Source: Chloroflexota bacterium
GTDB taxonomy: Bacteria > Chloroflexota > Anaerolineae > Anaerolineales > UBA11579
DNA: 58,958 nt
Direction: 5' to 3'
Assembly: GCA_018662365.1 (NCBI GenBank)
Contig: JABJGH010000021.1
Span: 1-58,958, forward strand
In this document: positions 16,974 through 24,983 of the stretch, in pieces
Layout: each line of letters begins with the position of its first letter
How positions within the stretch are numbered: the first letter of the stretch is position 1
The notes under the pieces: model-generated
Databases searched by the model: none
Told to the model about the DNA's origin: nothing
Seen by the model: only the letters and a program-made list of their open reading frames with translations
Made by a program: the position numbers and the translations under genes

Positions 16974-18860
16974 CTGAGCGAAAATGAAACCAGAAATTTA
17001 GAACAAAAAGAAAATACACCTCCTTCACAGCAGCTGAAATCTGGTGATTTATTAAATGATCGCTATAGAATTCAGGAAATTATTGGCGCGGGGGGGATGG
17101 GCACAGTCTATCGATCCCGGGATACGAATTTTAAGGCGATTCGGCTTGTAGCGATCAAAGAAATGATCAGCCACGTGACCGACCCCATGGTGCGCAAAAA
17201 TATTGAAGATATCTATGAACGTGAATCCAATATATTAGCAACCTTGCGTCATCAATCAATTCCCAGAATTTATGACTATTTTTACGTTAAGGATCGCGCC
17301 TATTTAGTAATGGAATTTGTAAATGGTCGAGACCTTGATTCCATTCTTGAAGACACCACAAAATTCTTTTCCGAACAACAAGTTATCACTTGGGCAGTTG
17401 AGCTTTGTGATGTGCTTTCCTACCTTCATTCCCAAAAACCAGAGCCGATAATATTTAGAGATATGAAACCCTCAAATATTATGATGAATTCTCAAAATCA
17501 TCCCGTATTGGTAGACTTTGGCATTGCAAAGATATTTGAATCCGGGCAAAAGAATACCATGGTGGGTACGGAGGGGTATTCACCCCCCGATCAATATCGA
17601 GGCGAAGCAACCCCACAGGTAGACATCTATGCACTTGGAGCTACTTTACATCATGTCCTCACATTAAAAGATCCACGATCTGAGCCACCATTTTCATTCA
17701 ATGAACGCAAGATTGTAGACTTTAATCAAAATATTTCCGAGGGATTTATCGCAGTGATCGAAAAAGCATTGCAATACAATGCAGAAGATCGCTACGCCAC
17801 AGCTGAAGAAATGAAAGAGGCTCTATTGGGTGTGGCCAAAAAGACTGGCACATTATTGGGGGGGATGTACAACACCAGCTCAATTACCTCTCAATCAAAG
17901 ATTGGCATAAAACCTATTTGGTCCTTTGAGTGTGAGGATGAACTTAGAGGAACACCCACGCTTCATGAAGGCAAGCTCTACGTCGGAAGTTATGACAATA
18001 ACCTTTATGCATTGGATGCAGCTGGCGGAAAATTTATTTGGAAATACCCCACCGATGGCGGTATTCCCGGTAAACCTACAGTTCTAAATCAAAATATTTA
18101 TTTCGGCTCTGAAGATAACCGGCTCCATGTTATTTCCTCCCGCTCAGGAAAAGTTGTATGGACCTACTATACAGATGGGCCTGTTAGATCTTCTCCTCGT
18201 CTTGCACAAGGACATGTATTTGTTGGCTCAGATGATGCGCACCTCCATGCGGTAAATTCAACTACTGGAAGATTGTCATGGAAATTTGACGCCGGAGATT
18301 CCATTCGCTCCATGCCTTTTGTAACGGAAGAATATGTGTATTTCGGCACCGAAATTGGGGAATTGATTTGTTTAGATTTTCGAGGAAAAACGAAATGGCG
18401 ATTCCAAGCAAAAAGAGCCATATCTTCATCTCCAATAGTGCACCAAGATGTCGTTTACTTCACCTCCTTAGATAGCCATCTTTATGCCGTAGACGCAAAA
18501 ACAGGGTGGGCAATTTGGCAGGTAAGGTTGGGGAAAGGTTCCGTCTCTTCTCCCGCACTTATAGAAAATATGATTATTACCGGCGCGGCCGATAATGTGA
18601 TTTACTGTTTCGATAAAAAAACTTCAAAAGAACGTTGGCGTTATACCACCGAGCACCAAGTGGCAGGTTCTCCAATTATTTATAAAGAAAATGTATACTG
18701 CGGCTCTGTTGACGGCAACCTTTATTGTTTAGATCAAAATAATGGGCAGCTTAAGTGGAAATTTGCCAGTAAGGGCCCAATTACAGGAACTCCTGCAGCA
18801 AACGAGGACATGGTTTACTTTGGATCGGCGGATAATAATATATATGCATTGCTTGCATGA
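16974..18860 (+). CDS. Ser/Thr protein kinase with C-terminal PQQ-type beta-propeller, CTG start
   Basis: A 628-residue signalling kinase. The first ATG (17097) falls inside the glycine loop G-A-G-G-M-G, so the real start must be upstream. In frame after a TAA there is only CTG at 16974, with AAGGAG exactly 8 nt before it, giving M-S-E-N-E-T-R. Kinase domain about 30-300: invariant Lys62 (V-A-I-K-E), catalytic loop F-R-D-M-K-P-S-N (161-168, Phe for the usual His), D-F-G at 181-183, activation segment G-T-E-G-Y-S-P-P. Residues 310-628 are about eight repeats of the pattern V-Y-F-G-S-x-D-N-x-L-Y-A-L-D with G-x-x-x-W-x-F, a PQQ/YncE-like propeller that may sense a ligand or bind partners. No transmembrane segment is seen. 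It leads a kinase/phosphatase/VWA/FHA operon. Confidence 0.88.
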   Translation: MSENETRNLEQKENTPPSQQLKSGDLLNDRYRIQEIIGAGGMGTVYRSRDTNFKAIRLVAIKEMISHVTDPMVRKNIEDIYERESNILATLRHQSIPRIYDYFYVKDRAYLVMEFVNGRDLDSILEDTTKFFSEQQVITWAVELCDVLSYLHSQKPEPIIFRDMKPSNIMMNSQNHPVLVDFGIAKIFESGQKNTMVGTEGYSPPDQYRGEATPQVDIYALGATLHHVLTLKDPRSEPPFSFNERKIVDFNQNISEGFIAVIEKALQYNAEDRYATAEEMKEALLGVAKKTGTLLGGMYNTSSITSQSKIGIKPIWSFECEDELRGTPTLHEGKLYVGSYDNNLYALDAAGGKFIWKYPTDGGIPGKPTVLNQNIYFGSEDNRLHVISSRSGKVVWTYYTDGPVRSSPRLAQGHVFVGSDDAHLHAVNSTTGRLSWKFDAGDSIRSMPFVTEEYVYFGTEIGELICLDFRGKTKWRFQAKRAISSSPIVHQDVVYFTSLDSHLYAVDAKTGWAIWQVRLGKGSVSSPALIENMIITGAADNVIYCFDKKTSKERWRYTTEHQVAGSPIIYKENVYCGSVDGNLYCLDQNNGQLKWKFASKGPITGTPAANEDMVYFGSADNNIYALLA

Positions 18861-18876
18861 TTAAAGGTATGTATTG

Positions 18877-19866
18877 ATGAGTAATTTTATTAAAAACATT
18901 ATTGATAAACTATTTCCTTCTTCAACTGGAAGAAAGGATCAAGATTCCTTTGACCCAGGTCCCTATAGCTCTGGGGGAATTAATTTAAACTCTTCCAAAA
19001 AAGGTCAAACTTCTACAAATTTCAATGCGGCTACTGCCCCTTTAACTGAGGATCAACTTGCTGACCTTCAACTTAAATCAAACCAGATCGAACCCAAACA
19101 ATTGATCGTCGGCGTGGGCCGAGATGTAGGTCGTCAACGGCAAAACAACGAAGATTCGATATTCTCATTATCTACAATTATTGATTCCAATGAGACCTCT
19201 CTACCTGTTGGTATTTTCATTGTGGCCGATGGCATGGGGGGGCATAATAATGGAGAGGTTGCCAGTGAGTTGGCAGTCCGAACCATGTCCTATCATTTAG
19301 TTAAAACCCTCTACCCTGCAATTTTCAGTCCCAAACCCCATGCACCAGAAAACTCATTACAAGAAATACTCATTTCAGGTGTCACCCAAGCGAATGAAAT
19401 GATCAATAAACATTCTAATGGGGGGGGTACCACCCTTACCGCCGCCCTAACGATCGGATCACAAATGACAATTGCTCATGTGGGGGATAGCCGAGCATAT
19501 TCCATTTTCTTAGATGGAAGAATGGAGCCCCTAACCCGGGATCATTCTTTGGTCAGCCGATTAGTCGAGCTAGGCCAGATCACTGAAGAAGAAGCAAAAC
19601 ATCATCCCCAAAAATCAACACTATATAACGCCGTGGGACAAAGCACAGTGCCCCGCCCAGACATCGTCAATGCAAACTTTCCCCAACCGGGTTATCTAAT
19701 GATCTGTTCAGATGGTCTTTGGGGTGTTTTAGAAGAAGATGATATGTTCACGATCATCACGAACGCATCCTCTCCACAACGCGCCTGTCAAGACCTTGTA
19801 GATGCCGCCAATGCAGCCGGGGGACCCGATAACATTGCCGTGATTTTAGCAAAATTATCTGAATAG
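18877..19866 (+). CDS. PP2C-family Ser/Thr protein phosphatase
   Basis: A 329-residue phosphatase, presumably reversing phosphorylation by the kinase 16 bp upstream. PP2C motifs are R-Q-N-N-E-D (about 90), V-A-D-G-M-G-G-H (Asp metal ligand), H-V-G-D-S-R-A-Y, C-S-D-G-L-W-G and G-G-P-D-N-I-A-V near the C-terminus. Residues 1-80 are a Ser/Asn/Gln-rich, low-complexity extension without recognised fold. The ATG at 18877 is used; the TTG at 18874 just before it is less likely. No membrane segment is apparent, so it acts in the cytoplasm. Confidence 0.93.
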   Translation: MSNFIKNIIDKLFPSSTGRKDQDSFDPGPYSSGGINLNSSKKGQTSTNFNAATAPLTEDQLADLQLKSNQIEPKQLIVGVGRDVGRQRQNNEDSIFSLSTIIDSNETSLPVGIFIVADGMGGHNNGEVASELAVRTMSYHLVKTLYPAIFSPKPHAPENSLQEILISGVTQANEMINKHSNGGGTTLTAALTIGSQMTIAHVGDSRAYSIFLDGRMEPLTRDHSLVSRLVELGQITEEEAKHHPQKSTLYNAVGQSTVPRPDIVNANFPQPGYLMICSDGLWGVLEEDDMFTIITNASSPQRACQDLVDAANAAGGPDNIAVILAKLSE

Positions 19867-19905
19867 TCGGCGTCAAACGTTTTGGAATAGTTTTATGAGT
19901 AATAT

Positions 19906-21393
19906 ATGACAACAAATTATCTGGATAATTTCTATGCCCGTCTGGGCATATCCAAAAATGCATCTCCAACAGAGGTCAGAGATGCTTACTATCGCGCCGC
20001 AAAACAATTACATCCAGATACGAATGATACCCCCGCAGCCACAGAGTTATTCCTGCAAGTGCAAGAAGCTTACGAAACCCTTTCAAATGAATTAAAACGC
20101 ACTGAATATGATTCCTTCCTCCCAGAAGATATCGAAGCGCCACCAGATATAATGGTGAATGCAATTTACAGTCGTGAAATATTGCCCATCAGTGATTCCC
20201 CACAATTAATTTATCTCCTCCTAAATCTGATTGCTGTGAAGGAACCCATAGAACAAAACGAATCATCAAAACCACCCCTAAATATTTGTTTAGTTCTTGA
20301 CTCATCCACCTCTATGGGAGGAAAAAGACTAGATGCCGTAAAAGCCACCGCATCTAATATCATTAAGGAACTCGCTCCCCAAGACATATTATCTGTAATA
20401 TCCTTCAATGATCATTCGGAAGTCATCATACCCGCAAATCGAGGTTCGGATTATTCAAAAATTGACTCTCGGATCAGGATGATCAGCGCTAAGGGAGGAA
20501 CAGAAATTTATAAGGGTTTAAATGCCGGTTTATTTGAAATATCAAAAAATAGTCAGTCTTCCCATATCAATCACCTGATCCTGATTACTGATGGTCGCAC
20601 ATACGGGGATGAAGATGAGAGTTTACAGTTGGCAGAGGAAGCTCAAGAAAAAGGTGTCACTATTTCTTGCTTGGGAATTGGTCATAAATGGAATGATAAA
20701 TTTCTGGACGAAATTGCAACAAAAACAGGAGGCAGCAGTTTTTACGCCTCCAACCCCAAAAATGTAAATAAGATCCTCAATGAAACATTTGAAGAACTTA
20801 ACCTTACCTATGCAAATAATGTTTCTATTGAATTAAATTCTGAAGATGATATCGAACTTCGTTATGCCTTTAGAATGTCTCCAAACTCTTCTCCCTTAGA
20901 AATGGGAAACCCCTTAGAACTGGGGAGTGTTCCCTTAGGTGGAAACCTTTCTATACTATTAGAATTTTATCTGCCAAAGATTGACGAAGAAACTGATAAA
21001 TATATCCTTGGAGAAGGAAACCTAAATTTAACTATTCCAAATAGAGCCATTCCCCAAATAAAGAACAAGTTGATTTTCTCACGTCCTGTGGCATTGAATC
21101 CTGAGAAATCCCCACCTCCACAAGTTTTGATCAAAGCAATGTCAAAATTATCACTATACCGCATGCAAGAACAGGCACGCAATGAATTGGCGGAGGGGAA
21201 GGTAGCAAAAGCAACCACCAGATTGAATAATTTAGCAGTTCAATTGCTTTCGTCTGGTAATCCTGATCTTGCTCATACAATACGTTTAGAACTTGAGAAA
21301 ATTAAAGATGGAAATTCATTATCCGAAGAAGCAGAAAAACAGATAAAATACGGTACGAGAGCATTGGTATTTCCTCAGGAGAGAAATAAATGA
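19906..21393 (+). CDS. J-domain (DnaJ) fused to von Willebrand factor A domain
   Basis: A 495-residue fusion. Residues 5-70 form a J domain with the essential H-P-D at 36-38 (L-H-P-D-T-N-D), so it should stimulate an Hsp70 (DnaK) ATPase. Residues about 125-300 are a VWA domain with an intact MIDAS: D-S-S-T-S at 132-136, Thr in K-G-G-T-E-I-Y, and Asp in I-T-D-G-R-T-Y-G-D. A beta-rich and then helical C-terminal part follows. VWA proteins scaffold metal-dependent protein complexes. The stop codon overlaps the next ATG (ATGA), so it is translationally coupled to the FHA gene. Its place after a kinase and a PP2C suggests a phosphorylated assembly factor (inference). Confidence 0.9.
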   Translation: MTTNYLDNFYARLGISKNASPTEVRDAYYRAAKQLHPDTNDTPAATELFLQVQEAYETLSNELKRTEYDSFLPEDIEAPPDIMVNAIYSREILPISDSPQLIYLLLNLIAVKEPIEQNESSKPPLNICLVLDSSTSMGGKRLDAVKATASNIIKELAPQDILSVISFNDHSEVIIPANRGSDYSKIDSRIRMISAKGGTEIYKGLNAGLFEISKNSQSSHINHLILITDGRTYGDEDESLQLAEEAQEKGVTISCLGIGHKWNDKFLDEIATKTGGSSFYASNPKNVNKILNETFEELNLTYANNVSIELNSEDDIELRYAFRMSPNSSPLEMGNPLELGSVPLGGNLSILLEFYLPKIDEETDKYILGEGNLNLTIPNRAIPQIKNKLIFSRPVALNPEKSPPPQVLIKAMSKLSLYRMQEQARNELAEGKVAKATTRLNNLAVQLLSSGNPDLAHTIRLELEKIKDGNSLSEEAEKQIKYGTRALVFPQERNK

Positions 21394-21926
21394 GTGTCGT
21401 ATGCCCAAATTGTCACCATCAAGAGCCTGAAGGGGCTTTATTCTGTCCTGAATGCGGATCAAAAATGATCATTGATGATGGTCTTTCTACAACGAGAATT
21501 ATTTCAGACGAGATCAATAAAGAAATGGCTTCAAAATCTTCAACCTCCACATCAGCTTTTCAGGCAGAAGCACCAGATATTGAAACCTTTATTAGCTTGC
21601 ATATCGTACAAACGGGTCAGATCCTCCCCCTGGTTGGAAGAGAAGAATTTACAATTGGTCGAGTCAGCGATGGGCAATCCATCTTGCCGGATATTGATCT
21701 GACCCCTTATGAGGCTTATGCACAAGGGGTATCCCGTTTGCACGCTACGATTCAAATTAAAGACGACACAGTAGTTGTTACCGATCTGGGGTCCGCCAAT
21801 GGCACCAGAGTTAATAAGGAAAAAATTACGTCCCATGTTGGTCATTTACTTAATCATGGAGATATAATTAATTTGGGGCAGCTTAGAATACAAACCCTGA
21901 TCAGGAAAGATAAAATAGTATCTTAA
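21390..21926 (+). CDS. zinc-ribbon and FHA domain protein
   Basis: A 178-residue adaptor. Residues 5-22 hold a zinc ribbon (C5-x2-C8 and C19-x2-C22), followed by a Ser/Thr-rich linker that contains likely kinase targets (S-T-T-R-I-I, K-S-S-T-S-T-S). Residues about 65-175 are a forkhead-associated domain: F-T-I-G-R-V, S-R-L-H-A-T-I and D-L-G-S-A-N-G-T-R-V-N. FHA domains bind phosphothreonine, so this is the expected reader for the upstream kinase. It overlaps the J/VWA gene by 4 nt. Confidence 0.92.
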   Translation: MSVVCPNCHHQEPEGALFCPECGSKMIIDDGLSTTRIISDEINKEMASKSSTSTSAFQAEAPDIETFISLHIVQTGQILPLVGREEFTIGRVSDGQSILPDIDLTPYEAYAQGVSRLHATIQIKDDTVVVTDLGSANGTRVNKEKITSHVGHLLNHGDIINLGQLRIQTLIRKDKIVS

Positions 21927-21959
21927 CCATTCCTAATCATAGAATTAGTGGAGATTTTT

Positions 21960-22202
21960 ATGCCCGAGACCATAATTGTACATATATCAAATGAAGAACC
22001 CTTTTTGGCCGAAATTGATGAACTTCCCGGCCCAAGAGACACAGTGTTGATCCTTTCAAATCCACGAAGAAGAGATGGTCGTGAAGTCACTTTCTTATCT
22101 GAATTAGTTACAACAGTTGCGTGGCCTTGGTCAAGAATAAATTTCATAGAAATAATATCTAGCCAACAAGAAGAAGAAATCATTAGTAGCATTAGAGAGT
22201 AA
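21960..22202 (+). CDS. small conserved-looking hypothetical protein
   Basis: An 80-residue protein I do not recognise. It begins M-P-E-T-I-I-V-H-I-S and contains an L-P-G-P-R-D-T motif, then a basic patch (N-P-R-R-R-D-G-R-E) and a C-terminal acidic helix. The ATG at 21960 is chosen over the GTG at 21948 because GTGGAG serves as its ribosome site. It is 33 bp after the FHA gene and 9 bp before the response regulator, so it is probably part of this operon. It has no membrane segment or signal peptide. Confidence 0.65.
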   Translation: MPETIIVHISNEEPFLAEIDELPGPRDTVLILSNPRRRDGREVTFLSELVTTVAWPWSRINFIEIISSQQEEEIISSIRE

Positions 22203-22211
22203 GAGAAAATT

Positions 22212-22958
22212 ATGTCAGAGCAAAATACAAATCGTAGAATATTAGTAGTAGATGATGAAGAACGAATGGTACGCTTTATTCGATTAAATTTGGAGCATGA
22301 TGGCTTTGAAGTAGTTGAAGCCTATAATGGTCAGCAAGCCATGGATCGATTGCGTGAGACTCTCCCAGACTTAGTATTACTAGATGTAATGATGCCAGAT
22401 ATCGATGGCTTTGAAGTCCTCCGCCTAATTCGCGAAAATAACGATGTGCCAGTGATCATGTTAACCGCTAAAAACGAAGAAGATGACCGTGTTCAAGGTT
22501 TGGAACTTGGCGCAGATGATTATGTCTCAAAACCCTTTAGTCCACGTGAATTGGTCAGCCGGGTAAAAGCTGTTCTTCGTAGAAATGAAGGAGCACGAAG
22601 CGCCACTAGTGGCTTAATAGAAGTGGATGATTATTTGAAAATTGATTTTGATCGCAGAGAAGTTTGGGTCGATAATGAGTTAGTAAAATTACGCCCCACA
22701 GAATATCGCCTCTTATATCACCTCGTTCAAAATGCAGGTTGGGTGATCTCCCACGATCAAATATTAGCGAAAGTATGGGGATATGAGTATCGAGACGAAC
22801 CCCATTATGTGCGTCTTTATGTCAATTATCTACGACAAAAATTAGAACAAGACCCCGCCAAACCGAAATATATTCTTACAGAGCGGGGTGTCGGATACAG
22901 ATTTGTCGATTATAAAAGAGAAAATAAAGATAATAAAGAATCTAAAGAAAAAGAATAA
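22212..22958 (+). CDS. OmpR/PhoB-family response regulator
   Basis: A 248-residue two-domain transcription factor. The receiver domain (8-122) has the acidic pair V-V-D-D-E-E, phospho-acceptor Asp in L-L-D-V-M-M-P-D-I-D-G, and the conserved Lys in S-K-P-F-S-P-R-E-L. The winged-helix domain (about 138-232) includes L-R-P-T-E-Y-R-L-L and the recognition-helix region Y-V-R-L-Y-V-N-Y-L-R-Q-K. The last 16 residues are a Lys/Glu/Asn tail. No histidine kinase gene is adjacent, so it is an orphan regulator or is controlled by the neighbouring Ser/Thr kinase (inference). A strong terminator follows. Confidence 0.94.
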   Translation: MSEQNTNRRILVVDDEERMVRFIRLNLEHDGFEVVEAYNGQQAMDRLRETLPDLVLLDVMMPDIDGFEVLRLIRENNDVPVIMLTAKNEEDDRVQGLELGADDYVSKPFSPRELVSRVKAVLRRNEGARSATSGLIEVDDYLKIDFDRREVWVDNELVKLRPTEYRLLYHLVQNAGWVISHDQILAKVWGYEYRDEPHYVRLYVNYLRQKLEQDPAKPKYILTERGVGYRFVDYKRENKDNKESKEKE

Positions 22959-22959
22959 A

Positions 22960-22995
22960 AAAAAACTCCTGCTGGGTAAGCAGGAGTTTTTTTAT
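22960..22995. terminator. bidirectional intrinsic terminator
   Basis: A 10-bp stem AACTCCTGCT (22964-22973) with AGCAGGAGTT (22979-22988) closes a GGGTA loop. It is flanked by A on the left and T on the right. It lies between the response regulator (plus) and the DUF971 gene (minus) and can serve both. Confidence 0.92.
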
Positions 22996-23004
22996 TTAAT
23001 TAAT

Positions 23005-23343
23005 TTAATCTTCTTCCATCCGCTGGGAAAGCACGTAAAGATAATACCAGCCATAGATACCAGAACCATGGCCATCCCCCCATTGGATGCTGATCGCATA
23101 ATTTCCCACCGCGCTGATATTCACCAGCTTGGTAGTGTTTACATTGGTCAACGGAATCGAAAATACGTCCTCATCCGGTTCAGGTGACATATTTTCATGT
23201 CCCCCTCGGCATTGAGCGCAAGGGCACGCATTACGTAAAAGCGCAAATGGAAGGGCAGCAGTTTCTCCGGTATCCCATTCAATATTAAGCAAGGCAGTTT
23301 CACGATCTGCGGTAAATCCAGTTGGTGTTGGTTCAGATGTCAT
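23005..23343 (-). CDS. DUF971 (gamma-butyrobetaine hydroxylase N-terminal-like) protein
   Basis: A 112-residue stand-alone DUF971/GBBH-like_N domain. The family signature L-P-F-A-L-L-R-N-A-C-P-C-A-Q-C-R-G-G-H is present, giving a zinc-binding C-P-C-A-Q-C cluster near residues 40-46. Q-W-G-D-G-H-G-S-G-I-Y lies near the C-terminus. In other bacteria such proteins are often linked to iron-sulfur carriers or sit as small accessory proteins. The ATG at 23343 is used because GAGGAAAA precedes it. It is the last gene of a minus-strand run behind the SH3b gene. Confidence 0.88.
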   Translation of the reverse strand: MTSEPTPTGFTADRETALLNIEWDTGETAALPFALLRNACPCAQCRGGHENMSPEPDEDVFSIPLTNVNTTKLVNISAVGNYAISIQWGDGHGSGIYGWYYLYVLSQRMEED

Positions 23344-23398
23344 AAATTTTCCTCTGATCAATTTTAGGCTTTCGAAAGAAGCCTTTTTATTTTCAATA

Positions 23399-23896
23399 TT
23401 ATGGATTTGGAATTACAGAAAGGTAATTTGCAGCAGCCCAACCAAATCGGTTTTCATCTACTGGGGTAACTAAATACCACCATGTGAACCCATCAATCTC
23501 TACCGGTCCACCGCGCACTTCAAATGCTTCAGAATCATACGCCAGGAAATTAATATCAGTTGTTAGCCCAGCATCATCTCGAATATTTAACCCCGTCCCT
23601 TCCGTCCCATAAATCTGCACATAAGCCCCAACCCCGATCATCCCCGGCAAGGGAGAGGGCGGTAAATTAGAAGTCGGGCTTGGCACCAAACTCGCAGTAG
23701 CTGTGGGGATGTAGGGTGTGCCCGTTGGTGCAGGAATAATTAGTAATGCTGCAGTAGGTTCTGGATTTGTCGGTAGTTGAATAAATGACAAAATTAGAAT
23801 ACTAGCAATAGTGAGAAAGACAGCAACTCCCACAGCACCCAACAGCACTGGCAGAGAAGAAAGTGTTCTTAATATGCCTTTAATCCAATTCATCAT
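23399..23896 (-). CDS. membrane-anchored SH3b-domain protein
   Basis: A 165-residue protein. One N-terminal transmembrane helix (about 15-38) leads into a Pro/Thr/Ser-rich linker (about 40-85) and a bacterial SH3 domain. That domain shows V-Q-I-Y-G-T-E-G-T-G-L-N-I-R-D-D-A-G and W-W-Y-L-V-T-P-V-D-E. Such domains bind peptidoglycan or glycans outside the membrane. The ATG at 23896 is chosen because it forms an ATGA overlap with the TGA that would end the readthrough version of the upstream lipid kinase; an ATG at 23905 is also possible. It is probably co-transcribed with the lipid kinase and DUF971 genes. Confidence 0.8.
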   Translation of the reverse strand: MMNWIKGILRTLSSLPVLLGAVGVAVFLTIASILILSFIQLPTNPEPTAALLIIPAPTGTPYIPTATASLVPSPTSNLPPSPLPGMIGVGAYVQIYGTEGTGLNIRDDAGLTTDINFLAYDSEAFEVRGGPVEIDGFTWWYLVTPVDENRFGWAAANYLSVIPNP

Positions 23897-24852
23897 GATT
23901 TCCATCCAAATCCTGGCAACTTGAATAATGATTCTGATATCCCTGAAGGAACAAGGATGTGTATTGCCAATGAATCCACCTCAATTTTAACTTCTTTTTC
24001 AGTTTTTACCGAATCTCCATCCACCTAAAAATAAAGTGGGGAATCAGAAACAATATCTAAACTGCTAAAAGGGAGACGTTTAACATTTTTTGAATTCTTA
24101 TGCCTATTCGATAGCAACAATACCAACGAGCGGAAGGAATCTGCCGGGCTATTGCCATCGAATAACCATAGATCCATTAACCCATCGTCGAGGCATGCTG
24201 CTGGAGAGATTTCGCTCAATCCCCCTGCATACTTTCGGATATTACTCACTACTGCGAAAATATACCGTCCTTCGATTTTTTGATCATCGATTTTAATTTC
24301 TAGATCAATCCCTTCCCAACTTTGAATATTTTTTAACACAGTCTGCGCATATTTTAAGATCGAAAATTGGCGTACATCATCCCGATTGGATTCCATTTGA
24401 CGAACAACCTCAGCATCTAATCCCACCCCTGCCCATAACATAAAGGCTTGCCCATTAAGCATGCCTACATCCACAGCCTGCACATGACCCGAGATTTGTT
24501 TTTCAGCCGCAATTTCTAACGCGTTCAGATGTTGCCAAGTTAATCCTGCAAGATCAAATTCTCTAGACCATACATTTGATGTGCCCGCTGGCAATACCCC
24601 CAGCGCTGTTTTCGAATGGATTAAACCCTTCGCTGCTAACCCGATCGATCCGTCCCCTCCAGCAACAAAGAAAGCTGTGTATTCTTCTTCGCTAGCCTTC
24701 TCGGCCAAACTTGTAATATGTTGCGGGTTTTTTGAGGCGAAAACTTCGGCCTCCCAACCCAATTCATTTAATCGCTTTCCAACCCGATCAACCAGTTTTT
24801 CTTTCTGGAAGCGTCCTGATATGGGGTTATACACGATCATTGCATTGGGCAT
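23893..24852 (-). pseudogene. diacylglycerol/sphingosine kinase family lipid kinase, interrupted by in-frame TAG near the C-terminus
   Basis: The uninterrupted part (24025-24852, 275 residues) is a YegS/DgkB-type lipid kinase. It has I-V-Y-N-P-I-S-G-R near the start, V-A-G-G-D-G-S-I-G (GGDG nucleotide motif) near residues 68-76 and L-P-A-G-T-S-N-V-W-S. A TAG at 24025-24027 then interrupts it. The same frame continues for 43 codons as V-D-G-D-S-V-K-T-E and later L-A-I-H-I-L-V-P, exactly the V-D-G-E-x and C-terminal strands that close this fold. It ends at a TGA (23893) overlapping the next start. A CAG-to-TAG change is likely, since family members often have Q-V-D-G-E. Either the last strands are lost or the TAG is suppressed; a sequencing error is also possible. 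Confidence 0.75.
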
Positions 24853-24893
24853 AGCTTTATTTTACATGAGAAAACTTGTATTTGTAGCACAAT

Positions 24894-24925
24894 AAAAAAA
24901 AACTGAAAAATAATTTTCAGTTTTT
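24894..24925 (-). terminator. intrinsic terminator of the SNase/SGNH gene
   Basis: The 12-bp inverted repeat AAAAACTGAAAA / TTTTCAGTTTTT (24898-24909 with 24914-24925) closes an ATAA loop. On the minus strand a further T run follows. It lies 58 bp past the stop of the 24984-26429 gene. Confidence 0.8.
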
Positions 24926-24983
24926 CAATAGGACTGTCGAATCTCATAAATTGAGAGATTAAAAATTTCTTGAAATTTTCTTT

